Shown: positions 1 to 10,581 of the stretch, piece by piece
Numbering within the stretch: position 1 is the first letter of the stretch
Layout: the number at the start of each line of letters is the position of its first letter
Origin: Poteriospumella lacustris
Lineage: Eukaryota > Sar > Chrysophyceae > Chromulinales > Dinobryaceae
Direction of reading: 5' to 3'
DNA: 20,307 nt
Assembly: GCA_008000375.1 (NCBI GenBank)
Contig: SMOI01000223.1
Location: 1 to 20,307 of the forward strand
Translations under genes and position numbers: made by a program
The notes under the pieces: model-generated
What the model saw: the letters and a program-made list of their open reading frames with translations, nothing else
Databases searched by the model: none
Told to the model about the DNA's origin: nothing

Positions 1-27
1 ACGACGACGACTACGACGACTCTGCTG
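1..27. repeat. Short (ACG/ACT)n trinucleotide run
   Basis: The window opens with acgacgacgactacgacga, mostly ACG units. It may be the edge of a neighbouring gene or simple-sequence DNA. Too little is visible to assign it. Confidence 0.6.
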
Positions 28-93
28 TCTACCTGCTACTGTACTGGTAATGCTCAACAGCCGCTGGGACGTACACAGTGTGGCTGATTGTGA

Positions 94-99
94 TTTATT
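94..99 (-). terminator. Poly(A) signal for the giant scaffold gene
   Basis: The minus strand reads AATAAA here, about 40 nt past the TAA stop at 142-140. The hexamer and spacing are suitable for 3'-end formation, but hexamer use in this organism is unknown. Confidence 0.5.
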
Positions 100-139
100 T
101 ACATTGACACTGCAGACAAGCGCACTTGCCATCATTGGA

Positions 140-3100
140 TTATTTCAATTTCCCGGGGGCTGTCCGGCTCAACATGGTGTTTGATGATGCTGGAGCATTT
201 CCCGCTGAAGATGTACCTCCCATGGGCCCCGCTGCGGACACTGCCTTTTGCTGTTGTTGCCGTTGCATTTGACGTTGAAACAGCACCAATTTGGCTTTGC
301 TCAGCGGTTCAGTCGCATGACTTGCACGGTTACCGCGACTGTGCACCTGAACAAAGCAACCGGGGTTACCCATCCACGTGCGGCTGCAGTAATAGTCACC
401 GCATTCCACGCAAATCTTGTCCGCATCTTCTCCACAAATGGTGCAGGGAGGAGGAGGTGGAGGTTGGTTACTCGCGGATCGTGGAGGTGACGACGGTGAA
501 CGACTCACACGACCCGAGGCGGTGCCAGCTCCAGAACCACCTCGCGAAGGCGACGGTGATCGCGACGACGGCGCTGCTTGTGCCAGTGTTGGGCTTCGAG
601 CACGACTACCCCCACTACCACGCCCACTCGCCATGACCCCCGCCGAGGAGGAGGCCGCCGATGCGCCAATGCGCTGTCGCGTTCGTGGATCGCGAATCCC
701 CGCCGCAATCTCCGCGTCCTCGCGGGCTTTGTCCTCTTGACGTTGCAACTCGGCCAATCGTTGTTGTTGTCGCTCATATCGCTCCATGCGTTTCGCTTGG
801 TATTCTTGTTTCGTCACACCGCACGACAACGTACGCAGATGACGGAACTCCGTGCATTCATCACATAACTTCATCGTACAGGGTGCACCGCGTGGACATT
901 GATGCCCCACTCGATAGTGACACAACGGACAATAGACTTCTTGTTTCTTGTTCCGAATCTCTTCACGGCAACGGGTGTGCTTGTGTTTCCGCTTCTGTCC
1001 TTTCGTATGAAAGACCTTGAAACACGGCTCACAATACTCCACGCCACAATCCAAACATTGATTGTCGACGGGGGACGATTGACAGACCGTACAGACGTGT
1101 ACTTTCGCTTGGAACCCTTTCCAAATATGCAATTGTCGTTTGCCATGCCCATGGACTTGTTGATAGCAATCACGACAATAACACTCGTCACATTCGGCGC
1201 GTAGTTTGGTGAACAAACTGCGAATGCTTTGCAATTGCAACGGAGACAACGCTGAGTATTTCAATGTCTCCGCGGCGGTGGAATGAACTTTGGAGGTGGA
1301 CGAAGCATCCATCGCGGCCGCCATGACGGTGGAGGAGAATAACGATGTTAGCGAAGGTGCGGCTCCCGTGGGTGATGCCTCGCCACGGACGGCAACTGAA
1401 TCCAGCAATGAATCGTCACCGGTCTCTGCCAACACCTCTTCGATCAACGTGATCAAACGTGTCTTGTCTGCACCACCGGTACCGCGATCGTCATGAACCA
1501 AGGCCGCCAAGTCTTCGTTGTCCTCCGCGGTCAACTTCATCGATCGACTACTACCGCCACCGCCACCGCCACCAAGACCATCGAAACCGTCGCCATCGTC
1601 AGCGTCCTCACCATTCGTAAGTAACAACAACGATCGGGACTGCGAGACATAACCCGGTTCAAACTCGGACGATGCTGTGGGAGACGATGGTTTGTTTCGC
1701 TGATGCGGCGACCGTTTCCGTGACGGGGACGCCGCAGGTGACACCGTCGCGTCGGTGCCACGATTCGTTGCATTGGCAGCCACCACCGCAGTCGTCGACG
1801 CGGGGGATAACGTACAGTCCATAACCACTTGGCGCCAATCGGCCAACGTCGCTTTCTTCAATCGCTCGCAGAGCAAATCCACATAGGCGTCACTGTACAG
1901 ACCTTGACACTTCCGTGTCGCGGGCGCGTTACATATGCAACAATGCAGATAAGGAGCCGCATCGGGGCCATCGCTATTCAGCGATTGCCCGTCACCACCG
2001 GTGGTGGTACTAGGTTCCCCATTCATCGTCAGCAATGGCATCGTCGTGTTGCCGCCATTGTTGCCATGGCCACCCGTGGTGGCCACGACGACATACCGAT
2101 GCGGTCCATTGCGTTCCTCTTGATCCGCCGGGTGGGCCTTGGCATAACAGGGCAAACAATAATTCGTCGGTTTGGTGACCGTCACCGTCGATGACGACGC
2201 TTGTGCGGCCGAATAAAACTCCGCGGGAGCGGCTTCGTGACGTAAACAGTCGAGACACAGCTTCACACCCAGCCGCGTGTCACAGATGTGGCAACGTGTA
2301 TTCGGGGGAATCACCACCGATCGACTCAATTCCAAGGCCTGGGCACTGCCATCAACCCTCGTACTTCCATTGGTCAAGGCCAACATGGGATCGGATTGAC
2401 CAGTGGTATAATACATACGACGTGCTTCATCCAACGATGGCCAAGCTTGCATCAACGCGGCAGAGACGGGATGACGGACCAACGGACGATAGGAAACATC
2501 TGTGGGGGGTTCCACGTAGGTACTTTGCGCCGTCACGTAGTTGTAGTAGTACAACGTGTTGTATTCATGGTGCCAGAGCTGTTCCCACGGTGAGGCTTGT
2601 TGCAAGCGTAAGAACCGGGCCAAACGGTAGGCGAAATACCGACGGGCCGTACGTTGAATGGCATCGATCGCTTGACGACGACGGACCAACAGCGCTTGGA
2701 ACTTCTTCGCTTTCAAATAGCGTTTGATGTGCCGTTGGAGAATGAACGCCGCACGGTACATGTCGAGCACGTATTGTAAGACGTCACGACGCAACAGCCA
2801 AGCGGCTTTGGCTTCTGGTCCACTCTGCTGATGGGGCGACGACGCAGCAGTTGGATTGGCCGCCGCCGCCGCCGTCGTCGTCGTCATTGTCGTAGCTGCA
2901 GTGGTAGCAGTGGTAGCAGTGGCCGCTGCTGCTGCTGGAGCTGCCGATGCACCAGGGGTACCGTCCATCGTAGTAGGCGCCGCGTTGCGTAACTGCACGA
3001 TATCGTCGGCCTGCTGCAACTTGTGCCGAATGAAATGCCGCCATTTCTTGAGCTTGAACACGGCAAAGACCGCCGCCACACGCATACAACCATGACGATA

Positions 3101-6100
3101 CACCTCATACACGCGACGTTCTTCGGCTTGCGTACTGCACGTGTGACGATCGGCGAGTTCCAAAATCGCCTCGCGGGCTTGATCGGGGTGATCCGCGTAT
3201 TTCTTCAAATACCAATCGATTTGCGCGTGCGTCAGGGGGAAATGGGTTTCATTCAACAACGTATCCACCGCTTTCTTCGTCTTGGTGGAACTGGTTTTGA
3301 TTCCCTTGAGAAACTTCTTGAACAACAACGTACTGGACTCTTGAATGCATTGAGACAACGAGCGAGGATCTTCGGGGCTGGCGTAGTAATTGATCAACGC
3401 CAATTTGTTGTCCCGTTCGTAAGGAAGGGTCTTCTTCCACCAGGCTTGGAATTCTTTCAAATCACGGATATGTTGGGCTTGCAAGATACCCAACCGATCG
3501 AATTCTTCGGGTCGTTTCGTCGCGATGTCTTCAATCGTCAACGTCCAGAGACTCTTGCGCATGTCGCGATAATAATCGCGAATCATTTCGGCGATTTCCC
3601 AATACCCCGCACGTGTCAGCAGTTGAATACACGTCAATCCTTCCCATTTGTACCCGACGTAGGCCATCCGTGAGGCCCGGTAAATCAATTGTTGCACATA
3701 GTCGGGAACCGCCAACGTGTGGACATAGCGTCGAATGTGCATCGTCGCCTTGTGTAAATGCCAACGTGCTTGAATCCGTTGTACCATATTGATTTCGGCG
3801 GCGGAATAGAAAGGAGCTTGGGCATGATCCCGTTGTTCATCTCGTTCCGGATGATAATAGACCGGTTCCGCACTGTTGGGCGAGGAAATGATTTGCCATC
3901 CCATGTGCAACGCCCGACGTGTGACCCGCAGGTTGACTTTGATCATGATTGGTCCCAACGGATCCAACAAATGCAACAACGATGGATGGCGACGTTGCAT
4001 GGCTTTGCTGATCAGACCCATGGTACGCCCTGCGACGGCTTCGGCTTCAGCTTGAGCGGCGGCTTCTTCGTCGCGATGATGATCCGCATAAAACGCCAAC
4101 AGCAGTTTTTCTTGTTTCTTTGACAATGCGGGCGAGGCGGTGGACAAATTGTCGAGGTCGTCTACGGCGGCTTCCCCACCATCGATATTTCCTTCTCCAG
4201 CCGCCGTCGCCGTCGTCTTCTTCGTCTTCTTCTTCTCCTTTGTGTTGGCTTTCGTCGCTTTCGTCTTGTCGGTTGACGCAGCTTTCTTGTTTCCGTCGCT
4301 GTTGCCCCGACGTTGCTTCGTCGTCGCCTCTTTGGCAGTGTCGTCACCAGTGACGACGTCTCCGGGCGGATTATCGCTGCTGCTGCTGCGACGCCGCCGA
4401 CGACGACTGCTCTTCTTCCCTGCTGTGTTGCCTTCTCGCGTCGCTTTGGTCGCATCGTATTGCGGTGCGACGGTCGATGTGTCGTCGTCGTCGTCGTTCT
4501 CCATCGATAGCACCGAGACGTCGTCGTCACCGCCGCCGCCGCCAACTTGGCTAGTGACCGTCGCTGCATCTTCTCCACCACCAAGCGAGCCGTTGTTCCC
4601 CTCGTCGTCGTTGTCGTTGGCCTCGTCGTCGTCTTCTTGATCGTCTTCGTCGTCCTCATCGCCGTCGTCGTCGTCGTTGTCGTTGTCATCGACGTGTTCT
4701 CCTGTCCGTGCTGCTGCCTTGTGGGTCGTTTTGGCCGCTTGAAACGCCTGCAACCGTTGATGGAACTTGATCATCCGATCCTTGCGCAGTGCGGTGTAAT
4801 GCTCGTGGCGACGTCGCACGAGGAATAGTTCCTTCAACAACCGCTCCCGTTCGATCAGCCATTCGGTGAGATAGGCGGCGTTGGGGCGGATGGCATCGCG
4901 TCCGAGACCATATTCCTTCTCGTTGTCTTCGTACGTCACGTCAAAAACGGGTTCCACCGTCGCCAAATCGTGGACACAATGAATCTGTGCTCGATAGAAC
5001 AGTTTCCGATGTCGATAGCGACATTCCACTTTGAATCCTACGCCGTACGGGAGATGGCGCAGGCGTTTCACGGGTACGTCCTTGGTGATGATGCCCTTGA
5101 AATTGCGAATGTCACAGAGCCCTTCTTTCAAACGAATGCGAAAGACCACGACAATCTCGTACGCCAATTGCTCAAACCATTGCTTCCGTTTCAACAAGAA
5201 ATTGTCCATCGTGAGCGATGAGGAGGTGGCATTGCCATGGCCGTGACCGTGGCCATGACCGTGACCTTGACCGTGACCATGACTCGTGGTGCCGTAACCC
5301 GTTAAGCGATGACCGTGCTGGTTGTGACTTTGACTGGCAGCGACGATGCCTGGTTTGGGTGGGAAATACAAGGCCCACATACCGGGTATCAGTGTCGGCG
5401 ACGAGGTGAAACGGTAGTTCCACGGCAACGTGTCTTCCAGTTCGTCTTCGAGTGATTTCTTCGCCGCGGCGGTTGGATGAGGATGCTTGGTGTCTTTCTT
5501 GCCGCCTCCCCCACGTTTCTTCGTATCTGCATGAGCATCCGACGATGGACGAATAAACGACAACAGCTGTGTCACGGGCGACTTGGACAGCGACGACGAC
5601 GACGCCGCCGCTTGTTGATCAAACATCGACCGTAACTCCACGACACACGCTTTCAACGCCTCGCGTTGTTCACGCAACATCGCTTCTTCCATCGCCACAA
5701 TCCGTTGGCGTTCTTCTTCTTCTTTCGCCAAACGCCGTTGCCAGGAACGTTCAATGTGTCGTCGGGCGATGGCTTGAATCCGTTTCACCGCCAAATGCTG
5801 GCCAAACGTGTAAATCGGCATCTCGTACGTCGCTTCCCCGTGCTCGTCGACGTAATACGCATAGCCACTCGGATCATCGTAATACGTTTGAATATGGTAT
5901 CGAGGAATATACGCGAGCATTGCTTCCGCTTCAAATTTCCGGCTACGGGCGGCCATGATCAAATTGTTGTAAATCTTTTGCGCGACTTCGCGTCGACGGA
6001 GCTTGTCCCAAATGTCGCGCACTTTGTTCGTCTGTTGCTCCGTGATGTACTGCGTCGTCACTTCCGCCAAAAACGTCCGGCGTTTCTCGGCTTGGACGGC

Positions 6101-9100
6101 CCGGCGCATCGCTTTGTTGTGCCACGCATTTTTCAACGATTGAATACCCAACGTCAATCCATGGTATTGATCGAGGACATCCAGGTACAGGCGTGTGGAG
6201 GATGCGAAATATTCCAAATCCAAGTATTTGTCCGCCCCGTGATACGGCAATTCGACACAATCGCTGGGGGTCCATCGACGTACCAGGGTCTCGTCGGTGA
6301 AACCTTTCTTCTGTGCCCCGTCGGCGGCAGATAAATCGGCGGCCACCCCGGCTTCTTCCAAGGCGGCAGCGGCCGCCGCGGTGAATTTCCCTTTGCCTTG
6401 TTGTTGCTTCGCCGCTTTGAGACGTTGCAAGCGCAGCGTTTGTTCGGCTTTTTTCTTCAAATAATCGGCTTTCCGCTTGAAGGCCGCACCTTTGCCCACG
6501 GCTTTCTCCAATCGACCCGCAATGGACCCACGGGGTAGCAAATCAAAGGCACGATCATAGGCCATTTGCACGACAGCCAAGGCTTGTTTCATTCGATCGG
6601 TATCGAATTTCAACCATTCGTCAACCTGGCTGGGCCCATTCACAGAGGCGGGAGGTACTTGACGAATCGATTCCAACGTCGACAACACCGCCGCGGATTC
6701 CGGGGCTTCCGTCAATGCACGCATGATTTGTGCCTTGGTCACCGGTTGTACAAACGAACGGAAGGTGTTGTAGTCGTAAAATGCGTTTTCGACAATTTCG
6801 GTCGCGACGTTGGTCGCACGGGCTTGCAAATGGCGACCGAATTTCTTCAAGAAAAAAGAACGAATGCTCTCAATGGCTTCCTGAGGCTTGCAATATTCGG
6901 GAAAACTCATAATCGTACACAAGGCGGCATAGTCTTTGCGTTTCTTGGGGAACAAGGGAATGGTGACGACATTGAGAATCGCTTGCAAATCTTGCACGGG
7001 AATCTTTCGTTTCTTGGCGCCGTTGTCATCGTCAAAGTCTACGGCCCCATTGCCACCGTTGCCATTCCCGCCGCCTCCACCACCTCCGCCACCATTGTTC
7101 TTTCGGCGCGCATTGTTGTTGCTCACCACTCCACCATCTTTGGCATTGGCACGTTTTCGGTTCTGTGCCATGATGTACAGTTCGGTGAGCTTGTCCATCG
7201 TCAGGGTCTGCAATTCCGTCACAAATTTGAAATCTCGTTTCGGAAACAGTTCCAAATATTCGTAATACCCCAAGCGATACAAGAAATCGGAGATACGCAT
7301 ACCAATACGCGGATCACGGACATGATACACACTTTTCAATTCGCGTCGCACGGTGACCAGGATGTCATGTACGCACGTACAGAATTTGAATGGATTGGCT
7401 TCGATACGTTTCCGAGCCAGTAACTCCTCGACGGCTTGTAACAACATACCTGATTTCCGCCAAAACCGTTGAATGGTGATCACGGCGGGAGCTAATTTGG
7501 CGGCATATTGTCGACTACGACGTACAATGGCCCGTACAATGAAACCTCGCATCAAGGCTTGTACCTTGATCACCAAGCCGATGTGATACCGAACAATCGC
7601 AGTCACACGAAGTTTCATGGCTTTGTCAATGAAACCGTTGACGGCACGCTGCACACCTTTCATGATGTGATCTTTCTTCATACGTTTCCATTTCTTTAAG
7701 CCATGCAAGAAGCGCCAATTCTTTTGAATCAGTAACGCGGCACGCGTACGTTTCACCCACCGACGATCCCAGACGCCCTTCACAATCGCTTGAATCCTCA
7801 AGGCCGCATGATGCCGACGTTCCGCGAAGGCATAACGTTGTCGTTGATCGCGTTGTCGTTGACGAAGCCACAAATGCTTCAACAACCGGCGTTTCTTTTG
7901 TCGCCACCACCAGGCTTGAATCCGACGGGCCATGACATGTCGACGACGCAACAAGCCTTTCACCCAATGATGCAATTTCCGCGACGCCCAACGTTGTTTG
8001 CGCAATCGCTCGGCATTGCGGAATCCCAACCGTCCACGATACCAACATTGCACTCGAATGACATTGGAAATGACACGATCCCAAAACCGTTGTCGATACA
8101 ACCGTTGAATCCGACGGGCGCATTGATAGCGACCCATTTTCGTCGCCAATTTCTCCAGCGCAATGTCCTGCGATTCACGCTCCCGCAAGGCACACATCAA
8201 GAAGAATGTATGAAAGGCGCCTTTCTTACGGTACCAATTCCGTTGAATCACCAACGCTCCCCATTGAATCATCCGCTTGTACATGCGTTTGCCCCGGTGT
8301 TTCCGCTTCGCACGATGAATACGGAGACGACGTTGGATCTTGATCACGGCTGCTTTCTCCTCTTCAATGTCTTCCCATATCGCTTGGAAGATCGCCAGCT
8401 TCTTCAAGATGCACAAGTACCGTCGAACATACTTCTGGACGACGATGGATGCCACTTTCAATTTCAGGTAATGCCCACGCCACAAGGTACGCCGTGCCCA
8501 CGATTGACATCGAATGGTCGCGCGTTTTAATCGTCGGTAATGACAATATTTGGGCCACATACGACAGATACTTTGCAAGAGAATAATCCGTCGCTTCTTT
8601 AAGAAATAGTCCTTGCTTTCAAACCAGCACCGGAAACAGGTTTGAATCAAGGTGGCGGCCAACCAATACATACGTCGTTCGGTACGAATGGGACGAGGAA
8701 TTTTGTATCGTACGTTGGGACGATATGGACCCAATCGAATGTCTGACAAGGGTCCAAGATATGGCTTGGTCTTGTGCATCAACATGAATTTCTTTCGATC
8801 ACGATTTCGTCGAATCAATGTTTGGATCGTCGCCGCGGCTTTCATTCGTTCGGCAAAGACGATGCAGCTGGTGATATACACCCAACGTGCCATCCAACGT
8901 TGAAAATTCTTCCGTCGTGCACGTTTGAGCCAACCCAACAATAGATTACAGGCGGCAATCCGTTGATATTGAGGTGTCCGACTTTTCAATGCCGCTTCAA
9001 CCATCGGCACTTTCAACAAACCGAACGCCAAAATCAACAAATTGCGTCGCTTGTGATGAAGGAAGATACGTGTCATATTCATTAGCTTCTTGCGAGCATC

Positions 9101-10581
9101 GGCTTGATTGCCTTCCAGTACCACCAAGTACCGTGTTTGAAAGCGTTGATATGCTTTGTCCATGATGGTGTTGATGCGGTTGCTGATCGAGGAAATCGAC
9201 GAGTGCAGCTTTTCTTTGCGCTCTTTCAAATCGTCCATGATTTGATCTCGGCTATAAGGGAAAAGCAACGGAATCATTGATGGCGTTTCATGGCATAGCA
9301 TCGGTGACATCGATGGGCAACGAACCTGAGATATTTCATTTTCTGTGACAGCCGCTGGGAACGCGAGTCGTGGTAGGGACCTCCTTCGTCGTCGTCGTCG
9401 TCGTCTTCAAATGACACGTACTCCTCGTGGACTTTACGCTCTTTCACAGGAGGAGGTGGGGGATCTTCCTGGGAGCGTAAATAGGAAAACTGTGGCCGTT
9501 TGCCATTGGGAGGCCGATGAGCGCTCAGAATGGGTGTCCACATGTCCATCACTTCTCGTACAGCGTTTTTGTATCGCAAGGCATCGATTGGAGCCGTTTT
9601 GCCATTTGCCAGCGTAACAGGATCCAAAATAGAGGTAGACGGGAGATATTTGGATAAATTTCCTGAAAGGGGAACCACTGCATCACCAACATACGTAGCC
9701 AATGCCCTCATTCGCAGGTACTCTTCAACGATTTGCGATGGACCAGAAGATTTCGCTGTTGCAGTTTCCAACCCATCTTTCGCCAACGCCATCATCGGTG
9801 TAGGAAACCACATGCGGGGTTTCTGATAACCAAGTTTTCGATCTTGTTCAATGAAGTTGGTAGGATCGACTCCCGGAACAAAGCCTTCTTTGGATAAACT
9901 GTCGTTGAACAACACTGCCGCACGAGGCTTCAGTCTGCTCGACAGTTCGACATTTCGAGTCTTCGGAAGTTGAGAGAGTACATCCTTGACAATTGAATGT
10001 GAAACACCTGAGATGTCTGATGTGATTGAGCCCACTGACGAACTACTCGTAAGCGTTTTCGTCGATTTCTTTTTGTTGAGAAGGCGTGCGCGGCCGAATA
10101 ATGGCGGAGATGTCAGAGATGCTGCATTTCCAGCAGATGAGGAAGGAACCCATTGTCTTGAAGCCTTTGTTGATTTGGAACCTTTCGATTCTGTATCCCG
10201 AGAGACTTTTTGCGGACTCTCCGAGCGACTCACCAAGGACTCAGCATGTTTCTGCAAGGCGGCCGTGACATCGTTTCCAAATAAATTCTCGGCTCTCAAA
10301 ATATGACTCAAGAGAGTAAATAGCTCAACACGGATTAATTGCTGCTTGAATGAATTCGTCGAAGAAGCATCCTCCAGCATTATATGCATAACGTTGTCCA
10401 AGATCAGCTGATTGATTTTCTTTCGGTTGTAAGGATCGATGATGACTCCATCTTGAATCAATTTGTACAACACACGTAAAGCCCCTAATCGTTGAGTAAC
10501 ATTACTGAAATCATCAAGCAGAATGAGGACAGCATTGTTGTACTCTTCTGATTCTAAAGGGGCAACATCGCCGTCGTTCAT
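140..10581 (-). CDS. Giant IQ-motif / SAM-like / WW-like / B-box scaffold protein, 3455 aa, two exons
   Basis: Exons are 10581-9326 and 9251-140; splicing restores one frame through a codon split AG|C, and the stop is TAA. The start ATG at 10581 has an in-frame TGA shortly upstream. Seen in order: a helical, armadillo-like N-terminus (about 1-110), a Ser/Lys-rich linker, an acidic run near 400, an array of about 14 IQ motifs (about 555-1015), a SAM-like stretch (about 1071-1113), WW-like plus IQ pairs (about 1540-1600, 2220-2260 and 2580-2670), a Gly-His repeat (about 1742-1760), poly-Asp (about 1940-1972), then five B-box-like Cys/His units (about 2739-3400). Known: IQ motifs bind calmodulin or EF-hand light chains, and B-box and WW modules mediate protein contacts. 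Inferred: a calcium-responsive cytoskeletal or flagellar scaffold. No enzymatic domain and no transmembrane segment is visible. I do not recognise a named ortholog. The gene is divergent from the zinc-knuckle gene. Confidence 0.85.
310..2293 (-). other. Five B-box-like zinc-binding units at the C-terminus of the giant scaffold
   Basis: Each unit follows C-x2-C-x7-C-x2-C...C-x2-C-x4-H with variable loops. Unit 1 starts CHICDTRLGVKLCLDC (residue 2739). Unit 2 starts CCICNAPATRKC (2856) and resumes at CDECYCRDCYQQVH (3106). Unit 3 is CTVCQSSPVDNQCLDC followed by GVEYCEPCFKVFH (about 3137). Unit 4 starts CPLCHYRVGHQC (about 3192). Unit 5 starts CTICGEDADKICVEC (about 3355). Units 3 and 5 are the most canonical. 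The fold binds two zinc ions in TRIM/B-box proteins. There is no RING finger, so ubiquitin-ligase activity is not suggested. Confidence 0.75.
1554..1573. repeat. Poly-Gly coding microsatellite in the giant gene
   Basis: CCGCCA-type repeats encode an uninterrupted glycine run on the minus strand, inside the large insertion of B-box unit 2. A similar Gly-coding tract lies at about 7066-7093, after the SAM-like segment. Confidence 0.8.
2483..2770 (-). other. Tandem IQ motifs followed by a WW-like domain in the giant scaffold
   Basis: Residues about 2580-2670 contain AAFILQRHIKRYLKAKK and AIDAIQRTARRYFAYR. They are followed by a WW-like stretch beginning PWEQLWHHEYNTLYYYNY and ending in STYVEPP. 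The first Trp, the central YYYN and the closing Pro fit the WW pattern, but the second Trp is replaced by Tyr. WW domains bind proline-rich ligands. Confidence 0.6.
2862..2946. repeat. Ala/Thr-coding trinucleotide tract
   Basis: Runs of GCC, GTC, GTA and GCT triplets on the plus strand encode an Ala/Thr-rich linker on the minus strand, between the second WW-like/IQ pair and the third pair. Repeat units are imperfect, so this looks old rather than freshly expanded. Confidence 0.7.
4596..4690. repeat. Poly-Asp/Glu coding trinucleotide tract
   Basis: GTC/GTT repeats on the plus strand encode a long Asp/Glu/Asn run on the minus strand (residues about 1940-1972). Shorter Asp tracts lie at about 4480-4500, and also at 9387-9406 in exon 1. 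The acidic run is followed by a Lys/Arg-rich stretch, giving a charge-segregated disordered linker. Confidence 0.8.
5229..5290. repeat. Hexanucleotide repeat encoding Gly-His dipeptides
   Basis: Imperfect 6-bp units (minus strand GGTCAC, GGCCAT, GGTCAT) encode HGHGQGHGHGHGHGHG. Synonymous third positions vary from unit to unit. Such His-rich tracts can bind divalent metals; here this is only a possibility. Confidence 0.85.
5716..5890 (-). other. WW-like element plus IQ motif in the giant scaffold
   Basis: Residues about 1540-1600 read DDPSGYAYYVDEHGEATYEM, then a proline, and then an IQ helix VKRIQAIARRHIERSW that runs into a charged coiled coil. The first element resembles a WW domain with Tyr at the second Trp position. 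A third such pair lies near plus-strand 3725-3900 (GWQIISSPNSAEPVYYHPER, then MVQRIQARWHLHKA). WW-like and IQ elements therefore recur together three times. Confidence 0.5.
7168..7300 (-). other. SAM-like segment in the giant scaffold
   Basis: Around residues 1071-1113 the protein reads ISDFLYRLGYYEYLELF, then a short spacer, then LQTLTMDKLTELYI. This follows the SAM-domain pattern (fL..lGl..Y...F, then L..Lt...L.el.i). SAM domains usually drive self-association or protein pairing. The call rests on pattern only. The segment directly follows the IQ array and precedes a glycine-rich linker. Confidence 0.45.
7450..8850 (-). other. IQ-motif array (about 14 motifs) in the giant scaffold
   Basis: The minus-strand translation holds closely spaced IQ-type helices such as ATIQTLIRRNRDRKKF, VIRVQCWYRGRLGFR, ARRIQAWWWRQKKRR, ALRIQAIVKGVWDRR, VIKVQALMRGFIVR and ITIQRFWRKSG. 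Several fit I/V-Q-x3-R-G-x3-R closely and others keep only the hydrophobic-Gln-x3-basic core. The segment is continuous, very basic and Trp-rich, as in unconventional myosin necks and ASPM-like proteins, but there is no motor domain. Likely ligands are calmodulin or EF-hand light chains. Confidence 0.85.
9252..9325 (-). other. Intron joining the two parts of the giant scaffold gene
   Basis: On the minus strand the donor is CTCAG|GTTCGT and the acceptor is CCCTTATAG|CCGAG, giving a 74-nt phase-2 intron. Removal joins residue 418 of the first exon through a split Ser codon to RDQIMDD in the second. Without splicing, the first frame ends after 435 residues. Length and border match the other introns in the window. 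The donor is weaker than the GTAAG donors seen elsewhere. Confidence 0.85.

Noticed and set aside
1-87. An open plus-strand frame at the window edge ending in TGA, possibly the tail of a neighbouring gene.
   Set aside because: Only 28 codons, opening in a trinucleotide repeat, with no recognisable motif.
4140-4689. Plus- and minus-strand alternative frames rich in Ser/Val/Phe or Thr/Arg.
   Set aside because: They are shadows of the acidic and basic low-complexity tract of the giant gene; trinucleotide repeats keep several frames open.
9274-9310. Two separate minus-strand genes of 435 and 3056 residues overlapping by 37 nt.
   Set aside because: A GT...AG intron at 9252-9325 joins them in frame, and the residues encoded inside it (HRCHRCYAMKRHQ; MSPMLCHETPSM) look like intron translation. 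One gene is simpler.
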